From an uncultured bacterium (GTDB lineage Bacteria; Acidobacteriota; Aminicenantia; Aminicenantales; Saccharicenantaceae): a stretch of 64,000 bases of DNA. The DNA lies in the NCBI GenBank assembly GCA_937920515.1, contig CALEUG010000003.1, forward strand, positions 66,108 through 130,107, in the 5' to 3' direction. The notes below the pieces were generated by a model. That model saw only the letters and a list, made by a program, of their open reading frames with translations, was not told the DNA's origin and did no database searches. This document shows, piece by piece, positions 16,696 to 26,311 of this stretch (position 1 is the stretch's first letter; every line of letters begins with the position of its first letter). Both the position numbers and the translations under genes were made by a program.

Positions 16696-19140
16696 ATGCC
16701 GGAAAAATCAAGAATCCTCGCGGGCGTTTCTCTGGTCTCGGCCGAGATTCTGGCCCTGGAGTTAACCCTGACCAGGTTCTTTTCAATCTCTCAGGGCTAC
16801 CATTATGCTTTCCTTGTGGTCAGCATTGCTTTTCTGGGATTCGGCGCCGGCTCCTTGTTTCTTTTTTCCGGGCCGCTAAGGAAATTCCTGAAGGGAGAGG
16901 AAGCCCTGGCTTACCTGACTCTCGGTTTGAGTCTGGTCGTTCCACTGTGTTTCTTCCTGTTAAACCGGCTGCCCTTCAATCCGCTGGAGCTTCTCTGGAA
17001 CCAGGCCAAGCTGGGTATCATGCCCCTTCACTACCTGATCCTGAGTGTGCCTTTCCTGCTGGGGGGATTGACCATTTCTCTGACCCTGACCAGGCTGGCT
17101 GAGATTGTCCACAGGGTTTATTTTGCCGACCTGGCCGGCGCGGCCACCGGCATAATTTTTTCTGCGTTGAGTTTCAGGCTGGCCGGAGACCGGGGAGCCA
17201 TCTGGCTACTTGTCCTTCTGCCGCTCACCGCCTCCTGGCTTTTCCTTCCCCGGGCCAGCCCCGGCCGTCCGGGGAAAATCGGACAGGTCCTGGGAACCGT
17301 GTTCATCATATCCGCGGTGGCTCTGTCCGGAAGAGAACTCTGTTTTCGGATTTCCGATTATAAGTCCCTGCCTTTTTTCCTGAAGCCAAAGGGGGCCACC
17401 CTGACCGCCACCCGGTGGAACGAAAAATCGCGACTGGATCTGTTTGAATCACCAGCCGTCCGTTATGCGCCAGGTCTCAGCTTGAATTACGACGGCCCGC
17501 TTCCCCGGCAGACCGGGCTTTCCCTGGACGCCGAAAGAATTTATGCCCTGAACGACCAGGACGAGCCCGGCAGTCTGCCGGCTTTCCTGGAATATCTCCC
17601 GCTCTGGCCGGCTTTCGAACTCAACCGGGGCGGACGTTTCCTGCTGCTGAATCCGGCCGGCGACCTGGAACTGCTCTTAAGCCTGAAAGCAGAAGCCTCT
17701 CTGATTAAAGTCTTTGAGGAAAACAACCTGCTCCAATCAGTGCATAACCTACGGCTCGGACAGCTGCTCGGAGCCGGGCAAGCAGCTCCTGCCGTCCAGC
17801 TAAGGACGGTCGAGCCCCGGGCCGGGTTGAGCTATGAAAGAAAGACAGGCGCTGAATTTGACCTGGTCGTTTATCCTCTCCCGGACCTTCCGGGCAGTTA
17901 CAGCACGGGATTTTTCGGGCCCGGCGAAGATTACCTGATGACTGCCGAAGCGGTCGACCTGATCTACGAGCTACTGAGTCCGGGCGGCCTGGTAATCGCT
18001 CTTCTTTATTTCCTGCCGCCGCCCCGCCAGGAACTTCGCTTCCTGGCCCTGTGGGTCGAAGGCCTGGAAAGGCGCGGTCTCAGGCCTGAACGACACATTG
18101 TATTTTTAAGAACCGTCGAAACCATCACCTTTTTTATAAAAAAGCGGGAGTTCAGGCCGGAAGAAATCAGCCGGCTGGAAAATTTTGCCGGTGACCGTCT
18201 GTACGACCTGACCGTTCCCGGTTCGAAAGCCGGAGCAGAATTAGCGCCCGCAATTCAAACCAGCTTTCCGGCCTGGCAAGAACTGGCTGAATTGCTCTTC
18301 GACCGCGAGAAACGACAGGCTCTCTACAGCAACTATATTTTCGACATCAGGCCGCCGGATGACGACCGGCCTTTTTTCCGTGATTTTATGAAGTGGAAGC
18401 GCTGGCCGGATATCAGAAAATTCTTCGACCGGAAAGCCTATCCTCTCTTCATCGGCAAATACCTGCTGGTCTTTCTTCTGATTCAATCGCTGGCCATAGG
18501 GCTGCTGGCCATTATTCTTCCCCTCGCCCGGTTAGCCCGCAGGCAGATTCCTGAAGTCCCGGGGAAAGCGCTGCCTTTCTTCTACTTTTCTGTACTCGGA
18601 GCCGGTTACATGCTGGTGGAAATCACCCTTTTTCATAAATTCATACTGCTGATCGGACACCCGACATATTCCCTGAGCGCGGTCCTGTTCTTCCTGCTCG
18701 GCGCTTCGGGGGCCGGCAGCTTGAGCCTGGCCAGACTTCGTCGGAAAATCGGCCAGGCCGGACTGGTTTACTGGCCACTTCTCTGTCTCCTGGCCATACT
18801 CCTGGTGACTGCCGCTCTGAAGCTGTCTGCAGATTATTTTCTCGAGCTCGGTCTGCTCTGGCGTCTGCTTCTCTGTTTGCTGCTGGTTTTCCCCCTCGGC
18901 TTCTGCCTGGGAATCCCCTTCCCGGCCGGCCTCAGCCACTTCAGATCCCGCTCGCCGTTAATGATACCTCTGGCCTTTTCGGCCAATGCTTTTTTCAGCC
19001 TGCTGGCCTCAGTCTGGGGCCTGGTCCAGGCCCAGCTCTGGGGCTACCAGTCGGTGCTTGTTGCCTCGGCCGGATGTTACCTGTTAGCGTTTCTCTTTTT
19101 CAATCTCTCCTACCATCGGGACAAAGCGGACATCGAGTAA
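16696..19140 (+). CDS. Large membrane protein with a spermidine-synthase-like central domain
   Basis: The 814 residues comprise an N-terminal membrane block (about 1-185, opening with [20 protein letters not shown], a hallmark of this group), a soluble middle (about 190-580) and a second membrane block (about 590-805). The middle keeps late methyltransferase-fold features ([20 protein letters not shown]). Where spermidine synthases have a glycine-rich SAM/decarboxylated-SAM loop, this one reads [13 protein letters not shown], with most glycines gone. The protein is therefore unlikely to be a standard spermidine synthase. Bacteria often annotate such proteins as 'spermine synthase', with no proven function. 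Its last 57 bases overlap the convergent pcm gene. Confidence 0.75.
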   Translation: MPEKSRILAGVSLVSAEILALELTLTRFFSISQGYHYAFLVVSIAFLGFGAGSLFLFSGPLRKFLKGEEALAYLTLGLSLVVPLCFFLLNRLPFNPLELLWNQAKLGIMPLHYLILSVPFLLGGLTISLTLTRLAEIVHRVYFADLAGAATGIIFSALSFRLAGDRGAIWLLVLLPLTASWLFLPRASPGRPGKIGQVLGTVFIISAVALSGRELCFRISDYKSLPFFLKPKGATLTATRWNEKSRLDLFESPAVRYAPGLSLNYDGPLPRQTGLSLDAERIYALNDQDEPGSLPAFLEYLPLWPAFELNRGGRFLLLNPAGDLELLLSLKAEASLIKVFEENNLLQSVHNLRLGQLLGAGQAAPAVQLRTVEPRAGLSYERKTGAEFDLVVYPLPDLPGSYSTGFFGPGEDYLMTAEAVDLIYELLSPGGLVIALLYFLPPPRQELRFLALWVEGLERRGLRPERHIVFLRTVETITFFIKKREFRPEEISRLENFAGDRLYDLTVPGSKAGAELAPAIQTSFPAWQELAELLFDREKRQALYSNYIFDIRPPDDDRPFFRDFMKWKRWPDIRKFFDRKAYPLFIGKYLLVFLLIQSLAIGLLAIILPLARLARRQIPEVPGKALPFFYFSVLGAGYMLVEITLFHKFILLIGHPTYSLSAVLFFLLGASGAGSLSLARLRRKIGQAGLVYWPLLCLLAILLVTAALKLSADYFLELGLLWRLLLCLLLVFPLGFCLGIPFPAGLSHFRSRSPLMIPLAFSANAFFSLLASVWGLVQAQLWGYQSVLVASAGCYLLAFLFFNLSYHRDKADIE

Positions 19141-19824
19141 TTGTTTGACCACCGGCTTGCCGCCGATTTTCCTCACCAGCGTCAGAGTCTGGAAAAAGAC
19201 GGTGCTGCCCACCGGTATCACCAGCCGGCCGCCTTCTTTCAGCTGTTGAAAAAGCGGGGGTGGAATATGATTGGCAGCACAGGTAACCAGGATGGCGTCA
19301 AAAGGCGCTTCTTCCGGCCAGCCGAAATAACCGTCCGCCCAGCGAACCTTAACCCCGGTATAATTTAATGATTGCAGAACGCTGGATGCTCGCCCGGCCA
19401 GTGTCTCCCTGATTTCTATTGAAAAAACCTGGTCGGTCAGCTGATTAAGAACGGCGGCCTGGTAGCCGGAGCCGGTGCCAATTTCCAGCACCTTATCACC
19501 TGGTTTGACCTCGGCCACCTCCGTCATCAGGGCTACGATATAAGGCTGGGAGATGGTCTGACCCTCTCCTATGGGCAATGGATAGTCTTCATAGGCCTCC
19601 CGGCGGTATTGCCCTGGAACGAAAAGGTGGCGGGGAACGGTCAGCAGGGCCTTGAGCAACCTTTCATCTTTTAGACCGCGGCCCTGTATCTGGTGTCTGA
19701 CCATCTGCTCCCTTTTCTTCTGAAAAAAGGCTTCTTCTTTATCCTGCTTAACATATGGACTGAGCCCTGTCAGGTTGATAAACATCAATATCAGAAGTCC
19801 CGTGAATAGATTTGTCCTCCTCAT
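19084..19824 (-). CDS. pcm: Exported protein-L-isoaspartate O-methyltransferase
   Basis: The start at 19824 gives 246 residues with an N-terminal signal-like helix ([17 protein letters not shown]), absent from the usual cytoplasmic enzyme. The catalytic core is complete: [25 protein letters not shown], the substrate loop [20 protein letters not shown], and SAM motif [16 protein letters not shown]. The family methylates isoaspartyl residues in damaged proteins to start their repair. A predicted export signal suggests action on periplasmic or envelope proteins, which is puzzling because SAM is cytoplasmic. The N-terminus may instead be a membrane anchor facing inwards. A longer in-frame start at 19908 seems less likely. 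Confidence 0.85.
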   Translation of the reverse strand: MRRTNLFTGLLILMFINLTGLSPYVKQDKEEAFFQKKREQMVRHQIQGRGLKDERLLKALLTVPRHLFVPGQYRREAYEDYPLPIGEGQTISQPYIVALMTEVAEVKPGDKVLEIGTGSGYQAAVLNQLTDQVFSIEIRETLAGRASSVLQSLNYTGVKVRWADGYFGWPEEAPFDAILVTCAANHIPPPLFQQLKEGGRLVIPVGSTVFFQTLTLVRKIGGKPVVKQLLDVRFVPMVGEIEKEKR

Positions 19825-20007
19825 AACTTTAATTTTACCGCAGACTGTCCTGAAGAGCCAGAAAATGATATCACCCCTGAAGGGTAAGGACTGTCCCGAA
19901 AAAATCACCTCTTGATTAGCCAGCAGCGGTGATTGACCCCTTTCGGAACTGTTTTAAGCTCTGTACAGGCTTGAAAAGGGCATAAACTAACTGTGAGAAA
20001 AAAATAT

Positions 20008-20034
20008 TTGACAGGGAGAAACATTTTTGATAAT
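20008..20034 (+). promoter_or_regulatory. Possible promoter of coaD-pilMNOPQ
   Basis: TTGACA at 20008-20013 is followed by GATAAT at 20029-20034. The 15-base spacing is short for sigma70. The region 19925-20046 has no other clear signal. Transcription would start only a few bases before the coaD ATG. Confidence 0.35.
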
Positions 20035-20046
20035 TGATAATCAAGC

Positions 20047-20559
20047 ATGCAAGGAACTGAGCTCCTTAATGGGAAGAAGGCAATCTATCCGGGATCCTTT
20101 GACCCTATCACCAACGGGCATGTCGATATTATTCAAAGGGGGAAGAAAATTTTCGACAAAATTATAGTGGGTGTGCTCGACAACCCCAAAAAGATGCCTC
20201 TCTTTTCTGCGGAGGAACGGGTGGAACTGATTAAGAAGACTTTTGAAGGCGACCGGGCCGTGGAGGTCAAGACCTTCAGCGGACTGCTGGTGGAGTTCGC
20301 CCGCCAGAACCAGGCTGACGCCGTCATCAGAGGATTAAGAGCCATCTCCGACTTTGAATACGAATTCCAGATGGCCCTGATGAACCGCAAGCTGTGGAGC
20401 GAAATTGAAACCCTGTTCATGATGCCCAGCCTGAAGTATTCTTTCCTCAGTTCTAACCTGGTCAAGGAAGTATTTCAGCTGGGAGGCTGTATTAAGGACC
20501 TGGTTCCGCCGGTGGTGGAAGAGGCCCTTAAAGATAAATTTAAGAATTCCAATAAATAA
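20047..20559 (+). CDS. coaD: Phosphopantetheine adenylyltransferase
   Basis: This 170-residue nucleotidyltransferase catalyses the fourth step of coenzyme A synthesis (4'-phosphopantetheine + ATP to dephospho-CoA). The motif [12 protein letters not shown] (14-25) carries the TxGH nucleotide-binding signature. [20 protein letters not shown] and [13 protein letters not shown] complete the family pattern. Eight extra residues precede the usual MKKAIYPG start. It lies ten bases ahead of pilM, so it may head the pilus operon, an arrangement that joins housekeeping and pilus genes. Confidence 0.96.
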   Translation: MQGTELLNGKKAIYPGSFDPITNGHVDIIQRGKKIFDKIIVGVLDNPKKMPLFSAEERVELIKKTFEGDRAVEVKTFSGLLVEFARQNQADAVIRGLRAISDFEYEFQMALMNRKLWSEIETLFMMPSLKYSFLSSNLVKEVFQLGGCIKDLVPPVVEEALKDKFKNSNK

Positions 20560-20569
20560 GGCGGTAAAA

Positions 20570-21646
20570 ATGTTGGGTTTAGCCAAGGAAAAGAGTGTGG
20601 TCGGACTCGATATCGGGTCCTATTCCGTCAAGGCAGTCGAATTAAAGATCAAGCAAAAAGGAGATAACACCCAGTACGAGGTCCAGAAGATCGGTTATGA
20701 ACCCCTGCCCCACGATTCCATCGTGGAAGGAACCATCATCGATTCCACCGCGGTCAGCGAAACCATCAAGCTGCTCTTCGAGAATGCCAAGATTACCACC
20801 CGCGACGTGGCCATCTCCATCTCCGGTAACTCGGTCATCATCAAAAAAATCTCCCTGCCGGCCATGGACCAGCAGGAGCTGGCCGAATCCATCATCTGGG
20901 AGGCCAAGCATAACATTCCCTACAACTACGAAGAAACCAACGTCGATTACCACGTGGTCAGGTCTCCCCGGGGCGCGGAGGGCACGGTGGACATCCTGCT
21001 GGTGGCGGCCAAGAAGGATAAAATTGCCAACTACAGCAACTCCGTCAGCGTCGCCAGGAAGAACCTGGTGGCCATCGAGGTGGACATCTTCTCCCTGATC
21101 AACGCTTTCGAGGTCAATTACCCGGAAATCTTCAAAGAGAAAACCGTGGCCCTGATCAACATGGGGGCCAACATCACCAACGTCGGAATCGTGGAACACG
21201 GCGTGCCCCAGCTGTTCCGGGACCTGTCGCTGGGCGGATATTTCTTTACCGAGAACATCCGCAAGGAACTGAACGTCTCCTTCGAAGAAGCCGAAGCCGC
21301 CCTGAAAGGCATTCCCGGCAAGAACATCAACGCCGACCAGTTTGCTTCCGTGTTGACCATGAACATCAGGGACCTCCTGGATGAAATGGAAAAGACCTTC
21401 TCTTTCTACGAGGCCGGGGAAAAGAGGGAGCGCCGCATAGAACAGATTTTCCTGAGCGGCGGCCTGGCCCTGATTCCCAACATGGTCAGCGCCTTCGAGC
21501 TCAAATTCCGGATCAAGACCGAGTTGCTCAATCCTTTCAGGTCGATTAAATTTGACGAAAAGAAATTCGAATCCATCTACTTTAACGAAATGGCCCCTGT
21601 CTTCGGGGTGGCCGTTGGACTTTCAACGAGAAAGGCAGAGAAATGA
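20570..21646 (+). CDS. pilM: Type IV pilus inner-membrane assembly protein PilM
   Basis: The 358-residue protein has an actin-like (FtsA/MreB-type) ATPase fold. GLDIGSYSVKAVELK is at residues 11-25, the second phosphate region is LINMGANITNVGIVEHG, and IFLSGGLALIPNM lies near the end. PilM is cytoplasmic, binds ATP and recruits the N-terminal tail of PilN, coupling the cytoplasmic motor side to the PilN-PilO-PilP alignment complex. Five genes pilM-N-O-P-Q follow in the standard order with gaps of 0-20 bases. Confidence 0.95.
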   Translation: MLGLAKEKSVVGLDIGSYSVKAVELKIKQKGDNTQYEVQKIGYEPLPHDSIVEGTIIDSTAVSETIKLLFENAKITTRDVAISISGNSVIIKKISLPAMDQQELAESIIWEAKHNIPYNYEETNVDYHVVRSPRGAEGTVDILLVAAKKDKIANYSNSVSVARKNLVAIEVDIFSLINAFEVNYPEIFKEKTVALINMGANITNVGIVEHGVPQLFRDLSLGGYFFTENIRKELNVSFEEAEAALKGIPGKNINADQFASVLTMNIRDLLDEMEKTFSFYEAGEKRERRIEQIFLSGGLALIPNMVSAFELKFRIKTELLNPFRSIKFDEKKFESIYFNEMAPVFGVAVGLSTRKAEK

Positions 21647-21649
21647 GCC

Positions 21650-22282
21650 ATGATCAGGATTAATTTATTAAAACCGGAAACCAAAGAAGTTAGGGAACCT
21701 GAAAAACCAGGTTTACCTAAGGTTGCCAGGGAAAGGAAACGAGCCAGCATCGGCACCATCATCTTTCTGCTGCTGCTTGTCAGCCTGGCCGGTTACTACT
21801 TTTACCAGCACTGGCAGATACAGAAGGAAAAACAGCTGATTGCCCAGGCCCAGCAGGAAAAGAACCAGCTGCAGTACGTGGTGGCCAAGCTGGAAGAGGT
21901 CAAGCTGCAGAAAGCCAACCTGGAGATGAAGATCAACCTGATCAGACAGCTGAAAGCCAATCAGGATATCGCGGTCAGGATAATGGATGAAATCAACCGC
22001 CGGATACCTGATTACGTCTGGCTGAAAGACGCCAGCTACGACGGGCAAACCCTGAAGATAAAGGGCGAAGCCATTTCCAACAACCTGATTGCTGATTTCA
22101 TCAGCAACCTGCAGCGCAGCGAGACTTTCGGTCAGGTCAATCTGATAGTCTCGACCCAGAAGACCCAGGGAGGGGTTGTCTACCTGGAATTTGACATGAC
22201 CGTCCCGGTAAAGAAGCCCCTGGTCGAGCAGCCGCAGCCGGCCAAACCCAAACCCGCTCCCCAGACCACGAGAAGGAGATAG
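21650..22282 (+). CDS. pilN: Type IV pilus assembly protein PilN
   Basis: The protein begins MIRINLLKPETKEVRE, the cytoplasmic tail (INLL) that PilM grips. One membrane helix follows (about 36-54, GTIIFLLLLVSLAGYYFYQH). A periplasmic coiled coil and a ferredoxin-like domain end at about 185, and the 210-residue protein closes with a proline/lysine-rich tail. PilN pairs with PilO in the inner-membrane alignment subcomplex. It starts one codon after pilM ends. Confidence 0.93.
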   Translation: MIRINLLKPETKEVREPEKPGLPKVARERKRASIGTIIFLLLLVSLAGYYFYQHWQIQKEKQLIAQAQQEKNQLQYVVAKLEEVKLQKANLEMKINLIRQLKANQDIAVRIMDEINRRIPDYVWLKDASYDGQTLKIKGEAISNNLIADFISNLQRSETFGQVNLIVSTQKTQGGVVYLEFDMTVPVKKPLVEQPQPAKPKPAPQTTRRR

Positions 22283-22284
22283 CC

Positions 22285-22869
22285 ATGAGAAACTGGCCCT
22301 GGTATGGATACTTGATTCTGGCTGTAGTCATCTTCGCCCTGGCCTTCTTTTTCTACTTCAAGCCACGTAACGAGGAAATTCAAGACCTGAGACAGCAGCG
22401 GGAAAAGCTGGAAAAAGAAGTCCAGGTGTTAAAGGAAAAAAAGAAAGAACTGGACAAAATCGAGGCGGAACTGGTGGTGTTGAACGCCACCCTGAAAGAC
22501 CTGGAGCAGATCATCCCCCAGCAGAAGGAAATCGCCGAAATACTGAGGCGCATCCAGCAGCTGGCCTACGATTCCCGGCTCAACGTCCTGAAGTTTCAGC
22601 CCAGGGGTGAAATCAAGAAGGAATTTTATGCCGAGTGGCCGATTAACATCGAGGTCTCCGGTACCTACCACAACCTGGGCATTTTCTTCGATAAACTCAG
22701 CAATTTTGCCAGGCTGTTCAACGTTAACAACTTCAGCATCAGCGCCCTGAACAACCAGACAGATACCCTGACCATTGGTGCCAAGTTTGTCACCACCACC
22801 TATTACTTTCTGGAAGAACAGCCTCAACCGGCCAGGACTCCGGCCGGTCAACAACAGCCGAGGAAATAA
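22285..22869 (+). CDS. pilO: Type IV pilus assembly protein PilO
   Basis: A 194-residue bitopic protein with a membrane helix at about 7-23 (YGYLILAVVIFALAFFFYF). A long heptad-type coiled coil (about 30-90) and a PilO ferredoxin-like domain follow; the latter has VSGTYHNLGIFFDKLSNFAR and NNFSI, typical for the family. It forms heterodimers with PilN. Start and stop codons almost touch those of pilN and pilP. Confidence 0.92.
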   Translation: MRNWPWYGYLILAVVIFALAFFFYFKPRNEEIQDLRQQREKLEKEVQVLKEKKKELDKIEAELVVLNATLKDLEQIIPQQKEIAEILRRIQQLAYDSRLNVLKFQPRGEIKKEFYAEWPINIEVSGTYHNLGIFFDKLSNFARLFNVNNFSISALNNQTDTLTIGAKFVTTTYYFLEEQPQPARTPAGQQQPRK

Positions 22870-22870
22870 C

Positions 22871-23365
22871 ATGAGAAAGATAAGCATTCTGGCACTGGTC
22901 TTATTGATGTCAGGAGTGTCCGGCTGGCCATTCCCGGCGCCGGGCCAGGAGGTTCAGCAAACCGGGCAACAACAGGAACAGCAGCAGGAAACCATAATTT
23001 CTCCGCAGCAGGCTCTGAGCACGCTCCCGCCCCGCGCCTATTATAACCCGGGCGGGCGACGGGACCCGTTCAAGGACCTGATCGGCACTGGGAAGGGCGG
23101 AGGCAAAGCCACCGTGACCGAAGGGCAATTGACCATAGAAACTGCCACCCTGGTTGGTATCGTCAAGACAGCCAAGAGCTTCGTGGCCATAGTTTCTGGA
23201 CCTCAGGAATTCCCCTACTTCCTGAAAATCGGGGATAGACTGGCCGACGGTTATGTCTATTCCATCAGCGAGTCAAAAGTGGTCTTCCGCAAGACCCACG
23301 AAAGGGGCATCCCGCTGATGAGGCCCAGAGACGTTGTAAAAGAAATCAATCCGGAGGAGCGTTAA
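22871..23365 (+). CDS. pilP: Type IV pilus assembly protein PilP
   Basis: The ATG at 22871 directly follows the pilO stop and gives 164 residues; an upstream in-frame reading lies inside pilO. The N-terminus is a signal peptide (ILALVLLMSGVSGWPFPA) with no lipobox cysteine, unlike many PilP lipoproteins. A Gln-rich linker (QTGQQQEQQQET) leads to the PilP motif GGRRDPFKDLI. A small beta-sandwich domain then ends VVFRKTHERGIPLMRPRDVV. PilP links the PilNO complex to the secretin. Confidence 0.92.
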   Translation: MRKISILALVLLMSGVSGWPFPAPGQEVQQTGQQQEQQQETIISPQQALSTLPPRAYYNPGGRRDPFKDLIGTGKGGGKATVTEGQLTIETATLVGIVKTAKSFVAIVSGPQEFPYFLKIGDRLADGYVYSISESKVVFRKTHERGIPLMRPRDVVKEINPEER

Positions 23366-23366
23366 C

Positions 23367-25655
23367 ATGAAAAGGAAAGTTTGTTGGCTTATTCTGGCAG
23401 CGATAAATTTAATGCTGGTCTCGGCTTTGCTGGTCCAGGCAGCCGGGCTGAGCAAGATTGAAGTTAAGCCGGGCTTGCTGTCCACCAGGGTCATCCTGAT
23501 AGCCGATGGCCCGATCCAGGTCAAGGGGCTGAGCTATGTATCCGATACTCCCCCGGTGCTGTCGATGGAACTGGCCAAGACCAGGCCGGAGGAACTCCCG
23601 GCTATAATGGAACCGGGCAGTCGCCTGGTCAGAAACATCCGGGTTGAACCACTCGGAGAAAACCTGAGAATCCAGATGCAATTAAAGGATAAAGTTCCCT
23701 TCCGGCTGCTGGTGGAAGAAGGGAAAACCATCCTGGAATTCAACGAATTCTTGAGAGCTTCCTCCTACCAGATTGACCCCGCTCTGACAGCCCTGATCCG
23801 GCCGGAAAATCAGGTCAGCTTCGCCGACCTGAACGTGAAAAGCGAAGCCGACAAGGTCAGCTTCCTGGTCGGCCTGACCGGCGAAGCTCCCCTGCAGACT
23901 TTCGCCCTGGAAAATCCCAGCCGTCTGGTAGTCGACCTGCTCAACACCAACTTTCCGAAACCCGGCCAGTCCTACCAGGTAGGCCGGGCTAACGTGGAAA
24001 AGGTCAGGGTGGCCCAGTTCAAGGCTGGTGACCCCTGTCCCATCACCAGGCTGGTTTTTGACCTGAAGGATGCCGGCTGGTATTCTCTCGATTCCACTCC
24101 ACGCGGTCTACAGATTTCCTTCTATTCACCCGAGGCAGTGACCATAGCCCGGAAAGTTGAGGAGCCGGCTAAAAAGACCGAGCCGGTCAAGACTGCCCTG
24201 GCCAACGCCATGCCGGCTTCTGAAGGCCAGGCGAACAAGAAGCCAGCCATAAAGGTCGAAGACCGGACTGAAGCGCCTCCAGCAAAAATTGAACCGGCGC
24301 CGGTTGAAAGTAAACCCGAGCCTGAACCCAGAGCGGCTAAGCCCCAGGCCCAGGAAAAGGAGCAGTTCAAACCGCGTGTCATTCAGGCAGCTGAAGATAA
24401 GTATTCGGGAGAGCTTATCAGCCTGAAATTCAAGGATGCCGACCTCCGCGATGTGGTGCTTTTCCTGGCTGACTTTGCCGGCCTGAACGTGATTTTTGAC
24501 CCCGAGGTCAGGGGAAACGTGACCTGCAACCTGCAGGAAGTGCCCTGGGACCAGGCCCTGGAAATCGTCCTGCGCCAGAACAGGATGGGCAAGGTCATCG
24601 AAGGTAATGTGCTCCGCATCGCCCCCATGGCCACTCTCTCCCGCGAAGATGAGGACTTAAGAAGGTTAAAAGAAAGCAAAGAACTGGCCGGCCCGATCCA
24701 GGTCAAGACCGTGACCCTGTCCTATTCAAAAGCCAGAGACGTGCAGAGTCTGCTAAAGAGCCGGCTGTCTAAAAGCGGGGAAATTGTCATCGACGAAAGA
24801 ACTAACACCCTGATCATAAGCGAGGTCAGGGACCGAATGGAATTGCTGGACAAGTTAATTTCTGTCCTGGACACCCCCACCCCCCAGGTTTCAATCGAGG
24901 CCAGGATCGTGGAGGCCACCTCCACCTTCATCAGGAATCTGGGCATCCAGTGGGGCTACAAGGGTGTGATCGATCCCTTCTACGGCAACCAGACCGCCAT
25001 TTCCTTCCCCAACAAGATTCTGGCCGATGGGTCCATGATTCCCCAGGGAATTGTGACCAAGGGCATCGGCGGTCCGCTGGGTGGCTATGCCATCAACCTG
25101 CCGGCCCCGGCCTTCAACACCGCGGTGGGTTTCTCCTTTGCCAACGTGCTCGATACCTTCAGGCTGGACGTGGCCCTGTCCGCCCTGGAGACTTCCGGTA
25201 ACGGTCGCATTATCTCTTCTCCCAAGGTGACCACCCAGAACAACCAGGCAGCCGAAATCGTTCAGGGTCGCCAGATCCCGGTCCAGACCGTGGCCAACTT
25301 CACCGTGACCACCAGGTACGTCAACGCCGCCCTGGAATTGCGGGCCACTCCCCAGATCACGGCTGAAGGCACAATCATCATGAACATAGAAATCCAGAAC
25401 AATGCCGCCGATTTTGCCAACCTGGTCAACGGTATCCCGCCCATCACCACCCAGAGCGCCAAAACCACGGTCATGGTCCCCGACGGCGGCACCACGGTCA
25501 TCGGCGGAATCTACCGGACGGAGGATTCAATCACCAGAGAACGCGTTCCTTACCTGCACAGTATCCCTGTCCTGGGGTCTCTGTTCAGGTCCTTTGCCCG
25601 GACCAAACAGAACAGGGAACTGCTGATATTTATAACTCCAAGGATAATTAAGTAA
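23367..25655 (+). CDS. pilQ: Type IV pilus secretin PilQ
   Basis: The 762-residue outer-membrane secretin has a signal peptide (about 1-27), two AMIN-type domains (about 30-260) that bind peptidoglycan, and a Pro/Ala/Glu/Lys linker (about 262-350). The STN domain follows (LKFKDADLRDVVLFLADFAG), then an N1/KH-like domain (RTNTLIISEVRDRMELLDKL). The C-terminal secretin barrel contains VPDGGTTVIGGIYR and the closing VPYLHSIPVLGSLFRS. It forms the multimeric channel for the pilus. Length and domain order are normal. The pilus motor and pilin genes are not in the window. Confidence 0.96.
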   Translation: MKRKVCWLILAAINLMLVSALLVQAAGLSKIEVKPGLLSTRVILIADGPIQVKGLSYVSDTPPVLSMELAKTRPEELPAIMEPGSRLVRNIRVEPLGENLRIQMQLKDKVPFRLLVEEGKTILEFNEFLRASSYQIDPALTALIRPENQVSFADLNVKSEADKVSFLVGLTGEAPLQTFALENPSRLVVDLLNTNFPKPGQSYQVGRANVEKVRVAQFKAGDPCPITRLVFDLKDAGWYSLDSTPRGLQISFYSPEAVTIARKVEEPAKKTEPVKTALANAMPASEGQANKKPAIKVEDRTEAPPAKIEPAPVESKPEPEPRAAKPQAQEKEQFKPRVIQAAEDKYSGELISLKFKDADLRDVVLFLADFAGLNVIFDPEVRGNVTCNLQEVPWDQALEIVLRQNRMGKVIEGNVLRIAPMATLSREDEDLRRLKESKELAGPIQVKTVTLSYSKARDVQSLLKSRLSKSGEIVIDERTNTLIISEVRDRMELLDKLISVLDTPTPQVSIEARIVEATSTFIRNLGIQWGYKGVIDPFYGNQTAISFPNKILADGSMIPQGIVTKGIGGPLGGYAINLPAPAFNTAVGFSFANVLDTFRLDVALSALETSGNGRIISSPKVTTQNNQAAEIVQGRQIPVQTVANFTVTTRYVNAALELRATPQITAEGTIIMNIEIQNNAADFANLVNGIPPITTQSAKTTVMVPDGGTTVIGGIYRTEDSITRERVPYLHSIPVLGSLFRSFARTKQNRELLIFITPRIIK

Positions 25656-25674
25656 GCGAGAGGAGAAGGAAGCC

Positions 25675-26262
25675 ATGAAGAAAATCATCTCCGGCCTTAA
25701 AATAATATCGGTCCTGCTGCTGTCCCTGGCCCTGTTTTCCTGTAATCCGGTGGAAAGGGGCACCAATTCAGGTAGCTTTCTGATCATAGAAAACATCATC
25801 GGCAAGGATAACCTGGGTAACGATTCCAGCGTCGTTTTCTCGGATGTTATCACCAACGGCGTGGCTTATTCCGACTTTGTCAAACTGACCGTTCGGGCAG
25901 CCACCCTGGACCCCAACCCGGTCATGGGTGTTTCCCGGTACAGTGATGTCATGATCACCAACTACAAAGTGACCTACATCAGGAGCGACGGAGCCACCGG
26001 ACAAGGAACCGATGTCCCCTATAGCTTTGAGGGAACCATGTCCACCCTGGTGCCCGTTGGGTCCTCGGTAAGCATCCCGCTACTGATTGTCAGGGATGTG
26101 GCCAAGACCCAGCCTCCCCTGGCCGCTCTGGCCGGCAATCCAACAGGTATGCTGGAATGCAACGCCCGGATTGAACTTATAGGTCATGACCTGAGAAACA
26201 GGCAGGTCAGACAGACCGGCCAGATTACAGTCCGCTTCGCGGATTATATTGACCAGCAGTAG
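25675..26262 (+). CDS. Lipoprotein of unknown function closing the pil operon
   Basis: This 195-residue protein has a clear lipoprotein signal (LLLSLALFSCNP, cysteine about residue 23). The mature part has alternating hydrophobic residues typical of a beta-sandwich (VKLTVRAATLDPNP, VTYIRSDGATGQGTDVPY) and ends GQITVRFADYIDQQ. I do not recognise a named family. Its place 19 bases after pilQ, on the same strand and before a hairpin, suggests a pilus or secretin accessory role, such as a pilotin-like helper. That is inference from position only. Confidence 0.8.
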   Translation: MKKIISGLKIISVLLLSLALFSCNPVERGTNSGSFLIIENIIGKDNLGNDSSVVFSDVITNGVAYSDFVKLTVRAATLDPNPVMGVSRYSDVMITNYKVTYIRSDGATGQGTDVPYSFEGTMSTLVPVGSSVSIPLLIVRDVAKTQPPLAALAGNPTGMLECNARIELIGHDLRNRQVRQTGQITVRFADYIDQQ

Positions 26263-26272
26263 AAAACTTTAA

Positions 26273-26311
26273 CCGGGATCAGGGCAACCTTATTGCCAGA
26301 CTCTGACCCGG
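26273..26311. terminator. Nested hairpin between the pil operon and priA
   Basis: CCGGG, TCAG and GGCAA pair in turn with TTGCC, CTGA and CCCGG around a CCTTA loop, with small bulges. It starts 11 bases after the lipoprotein stop and spans the priA stop codon. It may serve both convergent transcripts, although neither side has a strong U-run. Confidence 0.45.
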
